Origin: an uncultured Clostridia bacterium
GTDB taxonomy: Bacteria > Bacillota_A > Clostridia > TANB77 > CAG-508
Assembly: GCA_944392525.1 (NCBI GenBank)
Contig: CALXXB010000064.1
Location: 1 to 6,464, forward strand
Direction: 5' to 3'
Length of the DNA: 6,464 bases
The notes under the pieces are model-generated. The model searched no databases and was not told the origin of the DNA. It worked only from the letters and a program-made list of their open reading frames with translations. Below are positions 1-5,779 of this stretch, piece after piece. Each line of letters begins with the position of its first letter. The first letter of the stretch is position 1. Position numbers and translations under genes: made by a program.

Positions 1-477
1 GGACCTATTAATAAAGCAGCATATACATTTGGAACAGGAATGTTAGCATCAGGACAATATGATATTATGGCAGCAGTTATGGCAGGAGGAATGGTACCTC
101 CACTAGCTATTGCATTTTTAGCAACAGCATTTCCAAAGAAAATTCCTAAGAAAGATAAACAAGCAGCATACGTAAACTATATCATGGGATTATCATTTAT
201 ATCAGAAGGAGCAATACCTTTTGCATCAGCAGATCCACTAAGAACTATACCAGCATTTGTTGTTGGATCAGCAGTTACAGGAGCACTTTCAATGTTATTT
301 AATTGTACATTGATGGCACCTCATGGAGGAATATTTGTTATAGCAACTATTGGACATCCTGTAAAATATTTATTAGCTATTATAATAGGAGCTATGATTT
401 CTACAGTTATTATGGCAATGTTAAAAAAGAATTTGCCAGAGTATGAGAAGAAAAAACAAGTAAAGGAAGGAGCATAA
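1..477 (+). CDS. fruA: PTS fructose-family EIIC permease, C-terminal part (5' truncated by window start)
   Basis: This is the last 158 codons of a membrane sugar permease that imports and phosphorylates its substrate, with phosphate relayed from HPr. The reading frame is open from base 1 and begins with GPINKAAYTFG, a hallmark of the fructose-type EIIC domain. The motifs SEGAIPFASADPLR (residues about 63-76) and LMAPHGGIF (about 101-109) are also typical of the family. Hydrophobic stretches suggest several membrane spans, and the protein ends in a short lysine-rich tail. The ATG at position 40 is internal and is not the true start. No EIIA domain follows the EIIC part, so any EIIA or EIIB must lie upstream or be encoded elsewhere. 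The gene sits 5 nt before ptsH, whose ribosome binding site lies inside its 3' end, so the two are co-transcribed and probably translationally coupled. The exact substrate (fructose, mannose or another sugar) is inferred from the family only. Confidence 0.9.
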   Translation, partial: GPINKAAYTFGTGMLASGQYDIMAAVMAGGMVPPLAIAFLATAFPKKIPKKDKQAAYVNYIMGLSFISEGAIPFASADPLRTIPAFVVGSAVTGALSMLFNCTLMAPHGGIFVIATIGHPVKYLLAIIIGAMISTVIMAMLKKNLPEYEKKKQVKEGA

Positions 478-482
478 AGACA

Positions 483-746
483 ATGGTAAAGGACAAAATT
501 ATATTAACAAATGAAACTGGATTACATGCAAGACCAGCAAGTGAACTTGCAAAACTAGCAGCAACATTTAAAAGTACAATAAAATTATATGTTAATGGAA
601 AAACTATAGATGCAAAATCTGTATTAGGTATTATGTCAGCAGGAATAAAATATAATACAGAAATTGAAATTGAATGTGATGGAGAAGATGAAGAAACAGC
701 TCTATCAGAAATCAAAAAAGGTTTTGAAAATAATTTTGGTGAATAA
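483..746 (+). CDS. ptsH: HPr, phosphocarrier protein of the PTS
   Basis: HPr is the small cytoplasmic carrier that takes phosphate from Enzyme I and passes it to sugar-specific EIIA domains. The 87-residue length is normal for the family. The catalytic histidine is His15 within TGLHARPAS. Ser46 (in DAKSVLGIMS) is the residue phosphorylated by HPr kinase/phosphorylase in Firmicutes, which allows HPr to act as a CcpA corepressor. Its presence therefore suggests carbon catabolite control in this organism, though neither hprK nor ccpA is in the window. The ATG at 483 is preceded by GGAAGGAG (465-472) with a 10-nt spacer, overlapping the end of the EIIC gene. ptsI follows after 60 nt. The identification is secure. 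A paralogue devoted to regulation (Crh) is unlikely because His15 is intact. Confidence 0.97.
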   Translation: MVKDKIILTNETGLHARPASELAKLAATFKSTIKLYVNGKTIDAKSVLGIMSAGIKYNTEIEIECDGEDEETALSEIKKGFENNFGE

Positions 747-750
747 AAAA

Positions 751-800
751 TAGGTTTATAGGTTTCTCCTTAAAACCTAAATACATATTTATAAGGAAGG
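751..800 (+). promoter_or_regulatory. Possible RNA element controlling ptsI translation
   Basis: The ptsH-ptsI gap can form two mutually exclusive pairings. In one, TAGGTTT (759-765) pairs with AAACCTA (773-779) around the loop CTCCTTA. An upstream copy of TAGGTTT at 751-757 could replace the left arm. In the other, TCCTTA (767-772, largely the loop of the first hairpin) pairs with TAAGGA (792-797), which is part of the ptsI Shine-Dalgarno sequence AAGGAAGG (793-800). No T-tract follows, so this is not an intrinsic terminator. The arms are short and A/T-rich, so the pairing may be coincidental or only tune ptsI translation relative to ptsH. No known riboswitch or antiterminator family is recognised. 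Confidence 0.25.
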
Positions 801-806
801 ATATAT

Positions 807-2513
807 ATGCTAAAGGGAAATGGCGTTTCAACAGGAATAGGATTTGGAAAAGTAGTTGTATTAAAAAAGACTGAAAGAAAAATAGAAAAGAAAACTATAC
901 AAAAAGAAGAAGTAGAACAAGAATTAAAAAGAGTTCATGAAGCATTACAAGAAGTAATTAACGAGACAGAAAATCAAATGAAAAATATTACTGGAACAGA
1001 AGCAGATATTATGCAAGCATATCTTATGATATTGCAAGATCCATCTTTAATTGCAGAAACAGAAAATGCTATTAAGGATTCAAATTACAATGCAGAATAT
1101 GCGGTAGAAGTTGGATTTAATAGCGTAATACAAATATTTGAAAATATGGATGACAAATATATGGCTTCAAGATCTAGAGATATTTTAGATATAAAAAATA
1201 GAGTGCTAGGGAAATTACTTAAAGAAGAAAACATTGATTTAACAAAATTAGAACCAAATACAATTATTGTTGCAGAAGAATTAACAACATCTGAAACAGC
1301 AAAGTTAGATTTTAATAATATATCTGGAATTGTAACAGAATTAGGGGGAGAAAATTCACATACATCTATTATGGCAAGAACACATACAATCCCGGCAATT
1401 ACAAAAGTAAAAGATGCTACAAAAACATTAAAAAGTGGTGATGACATTGCTATAAATGGTACATCAGGAGAAATTTATATTAATCCAACTGAAGATGAAA
1501 AACAAAGATTATTAGATTTAGAAAAACAATTACAAGAAGAAAAAGCAGAATTAGAAAAATATAGAAATCAAGAAAGTGTTACAAAAGATGGAGTAAAAGT
1601 TAAATTATATGCTAATATTGGTCTTCCATCAGATGCAAAAGTTGCAATAAATAATACAGCGGAAGGTGTTGGATTATTAAGAAGTGAATTCCTATATATG
1701 GATAGTGATACTATGCCATCAGAAGAAAGTCAATTTGAGGCATATAAAAAAGTAGCAGAAATCATGGAAGGTAGAGAAGCAATTATAAGGACATTAGATA
1801 TTGGAGGAGATAAAGATTTAAAATATCTAGAATTAGAAAAAGAAGCAAATCCATTTTTAGGATATAGAGCAATTCGTTTATGCTTAGATAGACCAAGTAT
1901 TTTCAAAACTCAATTAAGAGCAATTTTAAGAGCAAGTGCTTTTGGAAAATTGGCTATTATGTTTCCAATGATATCTTCTATAGATGAATTAAGAGATGCT
2001 AAAAAAGTATTAGAGGAATGTAAAAAGGAATTGGATAATGAAAACATTGAATATGATAAAAATATTCAAGTAGGTATTATGATAGAAATTCCATCAGCAG
2101 CATTAATTGCAGATAAATTAGCTAAAGAATGTGATTTCTTTAGTATAGGAACAAATGACTTGATTCAATATACAGTAGCAGTAGAAAGAGGAAATGAAAA
2201 GATTTCTAAATTGTATACAAAATATCATCCAGCTGTAATACAATTAATTAAAAAAGCAATAGATGGAGCTCATTCAGCAAATATTATTTGTGGTATGTGT
2301 GGTGAAGCAGCAGGAGATCCTACTTTTATTCCACTTTTAGTTGGACTTGGATTAGATGAGTTTTCAATGAATTCAAATAGTATATTAAGAGCTAGAAAAA
2401 CAATTAACAATTTAAATGCAAAAGAATGTGAAAAACTTAGTGAAGAAATTATGAATATGTCATCTGCCAAAGAAGTAGAAAAAAGATTAAAAGAATTTAT
2501 AAATCAAGAATAG
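807..2513 (+). CDS. ptsI: PTS Enzyme I (phosphoenolpyruvate-protein phosphotransferase)
   Basis: Enzyme I is the cytoplasmic first step of the PTS: it autophosphorylates from phosphoenolpyruvate, releases pyruvate and phosphorylates HPr. The 568-residue length fits the family (about 570-575). Domains in order are the N-terminal HPr-binding helical region (about 5-125), the swivelling phosphohistidine domain with active His185 in GGENSHTSIMAR, and the C-terminal PEP-binding barrel (about 250-540). In the barrel I see LLRSEF with Arg292, RTLDIGGDK with Arg328, the IGTNDLIQY signature (Asn450-Asp451) and GMCGE with the proton-donor Cys498. All lie at a constant offset of four from the E. coli numbering, so no key residue is missing. 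The ATG at 807 has AAGGAAGG 6 nt upstream. The gene is the last of its operon, and its TAG stop lies inside the terminator stem. This is the general PTS enzyme, so it likely serves other sugar permeases of the cell too. Confidence 0.98.
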   Translation: MLKGNGVSTGIGFGKVVVLKKTERKIEKKTIQKEEVEQELKRVHEALQEVINETENQMKNITGTEADIMQAYLMILQDPSLIAETENAIKDSNYNAEYAVEVGFNSVIQIFENMDDKYMASRSRDILDIKNRVLGKLLKEENIDLTKLEPNTIIVAEELTTSETAKLDFNNISGIVTELGGENSHTSIMARTHTIPAITKVKDATKTLKSGDDIAINGTSGEIYINPTEDEKQRLLDLEKQLQEEKAELEKYRNQESVTKDGVKVKLYANIGLPSDAKVAINNTAEGVGLLRSEFLYMDSDTMPSEESQFEAYKKVAEIMEGREAIIRTLDIGGDKDLKYLELEKEANPFLGYRAIRLCLDRPSIFKTQLRAILRASAFGKLAIMFPMISSIDELRDAKKVLEECKKELDNENIEYDKNIQVGIMIEIPSAALIADKLAKECDFFSIGTNDLIQYTVAVERGNEKISKLYTKYHPAVIQLIKKAIDGAHSANIICGMCGEAAGDPTFIPLLVGLGLDEFSMNSNSILRARKTINNLNAKECEKLSEEIMNMSSAKEVEKRLKEFINQE

Positions 2514-2537
2514 CAAGTATACCTTGCTATTCTTTTT
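2506..2537 (+). terminator. Intrinsic terminator of the PTS operon, overlapping the ptsI stop codon
   Basis: AAGAATAGCAAG (2506-2517) pairs perfectly with CTTGCTATTCTT (2523-2534) around a 5-nt loop, and the T-run TTTTT (2533-2537) ends the structure. The left arm includes the last codons and the TAG stop (2511-2513) of ptsI, so a ribosome finishing ptsI would cover it. It separates the PTS genes from the downstream unit. Confidence 0.88.
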
Positions 2538-2662
2538 GGTATGTAAATTAAAATAATAAATTTAGTTAATATAGGTAAAGAAATTACTATAAGTAAAAAA
2601 TTAGATATAACATCCAAAAAAGTAGACGTATTTTGTAAAAAAAATAGCAAATTATAGTCAAT

Positions 2663-2675
2663 AGTTTAATCTAAA
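2663..2675. repeat. Perfect 13-bp inverted repeat abutting the -35 box, possible operator
   Basis: GTTTA-ATC-TAAAC is a perfect palindrome with 5-bp arms, ending two bases before the -35 hexamer at 2678. This is where an activator or an upstream-binding repressor would sit. The arms hold one G/C pair each, so chance occurrence in such A/T-rich DNA is quite possible. The rest of the 2538-2662 spacer shows no gene, only A/T-rich sequence and a second small palindrome (TTACT-ATA-AGTAA, 2584-2596). Confidence 0.2.
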
Positions 2676-2677
2676 CA

Positions 2678-2706
2678 ATTGAAAAAATAGTATGTTGATG
2701 ATATAA
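2678..2706 (+). promoter_or_regulatory. Sigma-A promoter of the DUF4230/microprotein unit
   Basis: TTGAAA (2678-2683) and TATAAT (2701-2706) are separated by exactly 17 bases. A TGA triplet directly before the -10 box (2698-2700) gives an extended -10 motif. Transcription would start near 2713, leaving a leader of about 53 nt before the ATG at 2766. It follows the ptsI terminator and is the only strong match in this gap, so the next gene should be transcribed independently of the PTS operon. Confidence 0.8.
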
Positions 2707-2723
2707 TTTTATTAATGTGTAGA

Positions 2724-2739
2724 AAAACAAACGCTTTTA
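2724..2739 (-). promoter_or_regulatory. Weak cre-like (CcpA operator) site in the leader
   Basis: Read on the minus strand this is ATAAAAGCGTTTGTTT, matching 13 of 16 positions of the Firmicute catabolite-response consensus WTGWAARCGYTTWCWW, including the central AARCGYTT core. The misses are the outer G and the WC pair of the right half. It lies about 12-27 bases after the predicted transcription start, where CcpA would act as a roadblock. The match is imperfect and A/T-rich, so this is a tentative call. The regulatory Ser46 of HPr in the same window makes a CcpA system plausible. Confidence 0.2.
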
Positions 2740-2765
2740 TGAGAATTAAATAGAGGGAGATTTTT

Positions 2766-3398
2766 ATGGAAGAAAATAAAAGAAGAAACAAATTTCCAAA
2801 GATAAAAATTCATAAAATAATTAAATATATTATTATTGCAGTAATTTTAGTATTAGTATTCTCCTCAGGAGCATTATTTAACTCAGTGCTTAATGGACAG
2901 ACAAAAACTACGAAACTTGGATTTGAAGATGTTGGGGAACTAGTAACACAAACAGCTTATATGACAATAGTAAGAGATACAGAAGAACATAGAGAGTTTT
3001 TCGATCTATTTGAAATACCTTTTACTCAAAGTAGACAGATATTTAGTTATGATATACAAGTGGATGCATCTGTAAACTTTTCTGAGATTACAAATACAAT
3101 AGATGATGATAAAAAGGAAATAAAAATTGAAATGCCACATGCAAAGATTTATAAAGCAACTATAGATAATGACTCATTAAAAGTATATTTAGACCAAGAA
3201 AGCTTATTTTCACGAATAGATTTAAGTGAGCATAATCAGGCAATAACAGAAATGAAAGAACAAGGAATTAAAGATGCAGAAGCAAATGAAATTTTAGAAT
3301 TAGCTGAGAGAAATGCTGAGAATTTAATTACTAATTTTATGAAGACTAATGGAAAAAATAAAGATTATAATATAGTGTTTGAATATAAAGGAGAATAG
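2766..3398 (+). CDS. Membrane-anchored DUF4230 family protein, function unknown
   Basis: This 210-residue protein has a lysine/arginine-rich cytoplasmic start (residues 1-20), one hydrophobic span (about 18-38, YIIIAVILVLVF) and a mostly extracytoplasmic remainder with no cysteine. The later part resembles the DUF4230 family: a VGELVTQTAYMT-like start (about 56-67), a YDIQVDASVNFSEI strand region (about 94-107), EIKIEMPHAKI (about 117-127), an SLFSRID segment, a charged helix (about 155-190) and a closing YNIVFEY strand. No catalytic motif is recognisable. The ATG at 2766 has GAGGGAG 6 nt upstream. The gene has its own strong promoter and is followed within 3 nt by a single-span microprotein gene, so the two probably act together at the membrane. 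A lipoprotein is ruled out by the absence of a lipobox cysteine. The family assignment is from memory of its pattern and is the main uncertainty; the gene itself is secure. Confidence 0.85.
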   Translation: MEENKRRNKFPKIKIHKIIKYIIIAVILVLVFSSGALFNSVLNGQTKTTKLGFEDVGELVTQTAYMTIVRDTEEHREFFDLFEIPFTQSRQIFSYDIQVDASVNFSEITNTIDDDKKEIKIEMPHAKIYKATIDNDSLKVYLDQESLFSRIDLSEHNQAITEMKEQGIKDAEANEILELAERNAENLITNFMKTNGKNKDYNIVFEYKGE

Positions 3399-3401
3399 AA
3401 T

Positions 3402-3503
3402 ATGGATATTTTAAAGAAAATAATTAAAGTTGTAGTTGGTATATTAATAGTTTTAGCAGTTCTAATAATACTTATGTATATAGTATTGGCTCTTACTAGA
3501 TAA
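3402..3503 (+). CDS. Single-span membrane microprotein (33 residues), unknown function
   Basis: This short frame encodes MDILKKIIKVVV and then an almost purely hydrophobic stretch (about residues 10-31), ending in LALTR. The predicted topology is a cytoplasmic N-terminus with Lys5, Lys6 and Lys9, one membrane span and an arginine at the very end. Support for translation is a strong ribosome binding site, AAAGGAG (3387-3393), 8 nt before the ATG and inside the 3' end of the upstream gene. The ATG lies 3 nt after that gene's stop, and the intrinsic terminator follows 14 nt later. It is too short for a family call. It might be a partner or regulator of the DUF4230 protein. A small hydrophobic toxin is an alternative, but no convincing antisense RNA is visible and its operon position argues against that. 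Confidence 0.65.
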   Translation: MDILKKIIKVVVGILIVLAVLIILMYIVLALTR

Positions 3504-3517
3504 TAGATTAATAATAA

Positions 3518-3554
3518 AGAAAGATTATCATTTTTAAAGTGATAATCTTTTTTT
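3518..3554 (+). terminator. Intrinsic terminator after the microprotein gene
   Basis: AAGATTATCA (3521-3530) pairs perfectly with TGATAATCTT (3540-3549). The apical bases 3531-3539 can extend the stem to a 3-nt loop, and outer A-T pairs lengthen it at the base. A run of seven Ts (3548-3554) follows. It ends the DUF4230/microprotein transcript and insulates the por operon. Confidence 0.9.
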
Positions 3555-3616
3555 GTAATAAAATAAGCAAATAGATTCTATTGTAAAAACTAAGTGGTCA
3601 AATTAATTAAATATTC

Positions 3617-3645
3617 TTGACAATGAGAGGTTTTGGGAATATACT
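3617..3645 (+). promoter_or_regulatory. Sigma-A promoter of the por operon
   Basis: A perfect -35 box TTGACA (3617-3622) is spaced 17 bases from TATACT (3640-3645), one base from the -10 consensus. Transcription would begin near 3652, giving a leader of about 40 nt. The near-consensus match suggests high constitutive expression, which fits a central catabolic enzyme of an anaerobe. No clear operator overlaps it. Confidence 0.85.
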
Positions 3646-3678
3646 AAGCGTGTAGAAAATTATATATAAATTTTGAAA

Positions 3679-3685
3679 AAGGAGG
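3679..3685 (+). promoter_or_regulatory. Shine-Dalgarno sequence deciding the porG start
   Basis: AAGGAGG lies 4 nt before the ATG at 3690 and 10 nt before the in-frame ATG at 3696. The porD and porB GGAGG motifs also sit exactly 10 nt before their ATGs, so 3696 is the better start. The choice adds or removes only two residues. Confidence 0.7.
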
Positions 3686-3695
3686 CTAAATGAAT

Positions 3696-4274
3696 ATGAG
3701 TAACATGATAGAAATTAGATGGCACGGTAGAGGTGGACAAGGTGCTAAAACAGCTTCTTTGTTACTTGCTGATGCAGCATTTAACACAGGAAAATATATT
3801 CAAGGATTCCCTGAATATGGACCAGAAAGAATGGGAGCACCAATCACAGCATACAACAGAATTAGTGATGAACCTATTACAATTCATAGTAATATCTATT
3901 ATCCAGATTATGTTGTAGTAGTAGATGATACACTACTTGAGTCAGTTGATGTAACATCAGGATTAAAAGAAGATGGAGCAATATTAATAAATACAACAAA
4001 GCCAGCAGATGTATTAAGAAAAGAGTTAAAAGGATATAAAGGAGACGTTTATACATTAGACGCAAGAAAAATATCTTTAGAAACTTTAGGAAGATATTTC
4101 CCTAATACTCCAATGCTAGCTGGAATAGTAAAAGTAAGTGGAATAATGACAGACGAAGAATTAATAGAAGATATGAAAGGATCATTTAAACATAAATTTG
4201 CTAAAAAGCCAGAAGTAATAGATGGAAACATGAAAGCTTTAGAAATGGCTCTAAAGGAGGTTAAAAAGATATGA
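3696..4274 (+). CDS. porG: Pyruvate:ferredoxin oxidoreductase, gamma subunit
   Basis: This is the gamma subunit of a cytoplasmic 2-oxoacid:ferredoxin oxidoreductase that converts pyruvate, CoA and oxidised ferredoxin to acetyl-CoA, CO2 and reduced ferredoxin. With the start at 3696 it has 192 residues, typical of the family. The N-terminus carries EIRWHGRGGQGAKTAS (about residues 6-21), the diagnostic gamma-domain glycine motif, followed by FPEYGPERMGAPITAYNRI (about 38-56). In single-chain enzymes this domain contacts CoA. An alternative ATG at 3690 adds only two residues and has a poorer ribosome-binding-site spacing. The gene is first in its operon, and its TGA stop overlaps the porD ATG as ATGA, implying translational coupling. 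Pyruvate is the likely substrate from the partner subunits, but related branched-chain-oxoacid enzymes share this subunit type. Confidence 0.95.
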   Translation: MSNMIEIRWHGRGGQGAKTASLLLADAAFNTGKYIQGFPEYGPERMGAPITAYNRISDEPITIHSNIYYPDYVVVVDDTLLESVDVTSGLKEDGAILINTTKPADVLRKELKGYKGDVYTLDARKISLETLGRYFPNTPMLAGIVKVSGIMTDEELIEDMKGSFKHKFAKKPEVIDGNMKALEMALKEVKKI

Positions 4275-4564
4275 CAAATATAAATCCTAATACACCAATG
4301 GAGAAAATGACTCCAGGTGGAGATATTTATGAAGCTGGTAATGCTAGAGAATTTAAAACAGGAGACTGGAGAAGTGTAAGACCAGTATTCTTAAGTGATA
4401 AATGTAAACAATGTGGACTTTGTTTCCCAGTTTGCCCAGATGATGCTATACCAGTAAACAAAGAAATGAAAAGAGAAGACTTTAATTATGACTATTGTAA
4501 AGGATGCGGAGTATGTGCAAAAGTTTGCCCATTTGGAGCAATAGAAATGAAAGAAGAAGAATAA
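4271..4564 (+). CDS. porD: Pyruvate:ferredoxin oxidoreductase, delta (2x[4Fe-4S] ferredoxin) subunit
   Basis: This is the 97-residue electron-transfer subunit, which carries electrons from the catalytic centre to soluble ferredoxin. Two canonical cluster motifs are intact: CKQCGLCFPVCP (Cys45, 48, 51, 55) and CKGCGVCAKVCP (Cys76, 79, 82, 86). In such ferredoxins the fourth cysteine of each motif joins the other motif's cluster. The preceding segment (about residues 13-41, with a PGGDIYEAGNAREFKTGDWRS-like start and VRPVF) is the usual delta-subunit N-terminal extension, which separates it from free ferredoxins. AAGGAGG (4254-4260) lies 10 nt before the ATG, inside porG. The 4-nt overlap with porG and the 21-nt gap to porA place it firmly in the operon. 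Confidence 0.95.
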   Translation: MTNINPNTPMEKMTPGGDIYEAGNAREFKTGDWRSVRPVFLSDKCKQCGLCFPVCPDDAIPVNKEMKREDFNYDYCKGCGVCAKVCPFGAIEMKEEE

Positions 4565-4585
4565 AAATAGAAAGGAAGAAAGAAT

Positions 4586-5779
4586 ATGAGTATAAGAGAA
4601 AGATTAAGTGGTAACGAAGCAGCTGCAACAGCTATGAGACAAATTAATCCAGATGTAGTAGCAGCATTCCCTATAACACCATCAACAGAAATACCTCAAT
4701 ACTTTTCAACATTTGTAGCAAATGGTGCAGTAGATACAGAATTTGTTGCAGTTGAAAGTGAACATAGTGCTATGTCAGCTTGTATCGGTGCAGAAGCAGC
4801 AGGTGCGAGAGCAATGACAGCAACATCTGCAAATGGTTTATCATTAATGTGGGAAATGATTTACATTGCTTCTAGTTTAAGATTACCAATTGTTTTATCA
4901 TTAGTAAACAGAGCTGTATCAGGACCATTAAATATACATAACGACCATTCAGATGCAATGGGAGTAAGAGATGCCGGATGGATAATGTTATTCTCAGAGA
5001 ATAACCAAGAAGCATATGATAATACATTAATGGCGCACAGAATTGCAGAAAATGAAAATGTAATGTTACCATTAATGGTATGCCAAGATGGATTCATCAC
5101 ATCACATTCTATTGAAAATATAGAATTAGTTGAAGATGAAAAAGTAAAAGAATTTGTTGGAGAATATCATCCAAAACATTATTTATTAAATCAAGATGAA
5201 CCAATAGCAGTAGGACCATTAGATGTTCAAAGTTATTTATTTGAACATAAAGCACAACAAGCAGAAGCTATGAAAAATGCAAAACAAGTAATCTTAGATG
5301 TAGCAAAAGATTTTGAAAAAATGACAGGAAGAAAATATGGATTATTTGAAGAATATAAAATGGATGACGCAGAAGTAGCAATTGTTTGTATGAACTCAAC
5401 TGCAGGAACAACAAAAGCAGTTGTAAATGAATTAAGAGAAAAAGGACAAAAAGTTGGTCTATTAAAACTACGTGTATTTAGACCATTCCCAGTAGATGAA
5501 ATAGCAGAAGCTTTAAGTCATCTAAAAGCAGTAGCAATACTTGATAAAGCAGATTCATTAAATGCTGCAGGTGGAGCATTATTTGAAGATGTAACAAGTG
5601 CTATGTATGTAAATAATAAACATGTACCAGCTGTAAACTATGTTTATGGTATTGGTGGTAGAGATACTAAAGCGGATGATATTGAAAAAGTATATAATGA
5701 TTTATTTGAAATCGCAAAAACAGGAGAAGTTAAGAATCCTTATAGATATTTAGGATTAAGAAAGGAGGCTGAAGACTAA
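4586..5779 (+). CDS. porA: Pyruvate:ferredoxin oxidoreductase, alpha subunit
   Basis: This 397-residue alpha subunit holds the pyrimidine-binding half of the thiamine diphosphate (TPP) site and much of the substrate pocket. FPITPSTEI (residues 28-36) includes Thr31, matching the pyruvate-contacting threonine of characterised enzymes. ESEHSAM (57-63) carries Glu59, the probable cofactor-activating glutamate. LVNRAVSGPLNIHNDHSD (106-123) carries Arg109, matching the arginine that binds the pyruvate carboxylate. The later half (about 258-370) is the domain II type fold with VYGIGGRD near its end. Length and motifs are normal for pyruvate-type enzymes, favouring pyruvate over 2-oxoglutarate. The equivalences come from remembered alignments with single-chain enzymes. 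AAAGGAAG (4571-4578) precedes the ATG with normal spacing, and the TAA stop overlaps the porB start as TAATG. Confidence 0.96.
   Translation: MSIRERLSGNEAAATAMRQINPDVVAAFPITPSTEIPQYFSTFVANGAVDTEFVAVESEHSAMSACIGAEAAGARAMTATSANGLSLMWEMIYIASSLRLPIVLSLVNRAVSGPLNIHNDHSDAMGVRDAGWIMLFSENNQEAYDNTLMAHRIAENENVMLPLMVCQDGFITSHSIENIELVEDEKVKEFVGEYHPKHYLLNQDEPIAVGPLDVQSYLFEHKAQQAEAMKNAKQVILDVAKDFEKMTGRKYGLFEEYKMDDAEVAIVCMNSTAGTTKAVVNELREKGQKVGLLKLRVFRPFPVDEIAEALSHLKAVAILDKADSLNAAGGALFEDVTSAMYVNNKHVPAVNYVYGIGGRDTKADDIEKVYNDLFEIAKTGEVKNPYRYLGLRKEAED

Noticed and set aside
40..42. ATG at 40 as the start of a short permease
   Set aside because: The frame is open upstream to base 1 and encodes the conserved GPINKAAYTFG motif, so this methionine is internal.
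410..715. Minus-strand open frame of about 100 codons across the fruA/ptsH junction
   Set aside because: It lies antisense to two clear genes, has serine-rich low-complexity composition and resembles no family. It is a shadow of the coding strand.
1085..1447. Minus-strand open frame of 120 codons inside ptsI
   Set aside because: It is fully antisense to conserved Enzyme I motifs including the active histidine, and no supporting promoter or family match is seen.
3560..3587. Possible minus-strand promoter (TTTACA, 16 bases, TATTTT) that could make an antisense RNA to the microprotein, as in a type I toxin system
   Set aside because: Both boxes are poor matches in A/T-rich DNA, and the transcript would run at once into the hairpin at 3518-3554. 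Not enough to propose a toxin-antitoxin pair.
3582..3602. TTG...CAA imperfect palindrome before the por promoter, considered as a Rex (NADH-sensing) site
   Set aside because: The half-sites do not match TTGTTAA/TTAACAA and the overall length is 21 rather than 18 bases.
3656..3674. AAAATT/AATTTT pairing in the por leader
   Set aside because: A six-pair all-A/T stem is too weak, and such pairs arise easily by chance in this composition.
3733..3918. Plus-strand out-of-frame open frame inside porG
   Set aside because: It overlaps the conserved gamma-subunit motifs in another frame and has no Shine-Dalgarno sequence suited to it.
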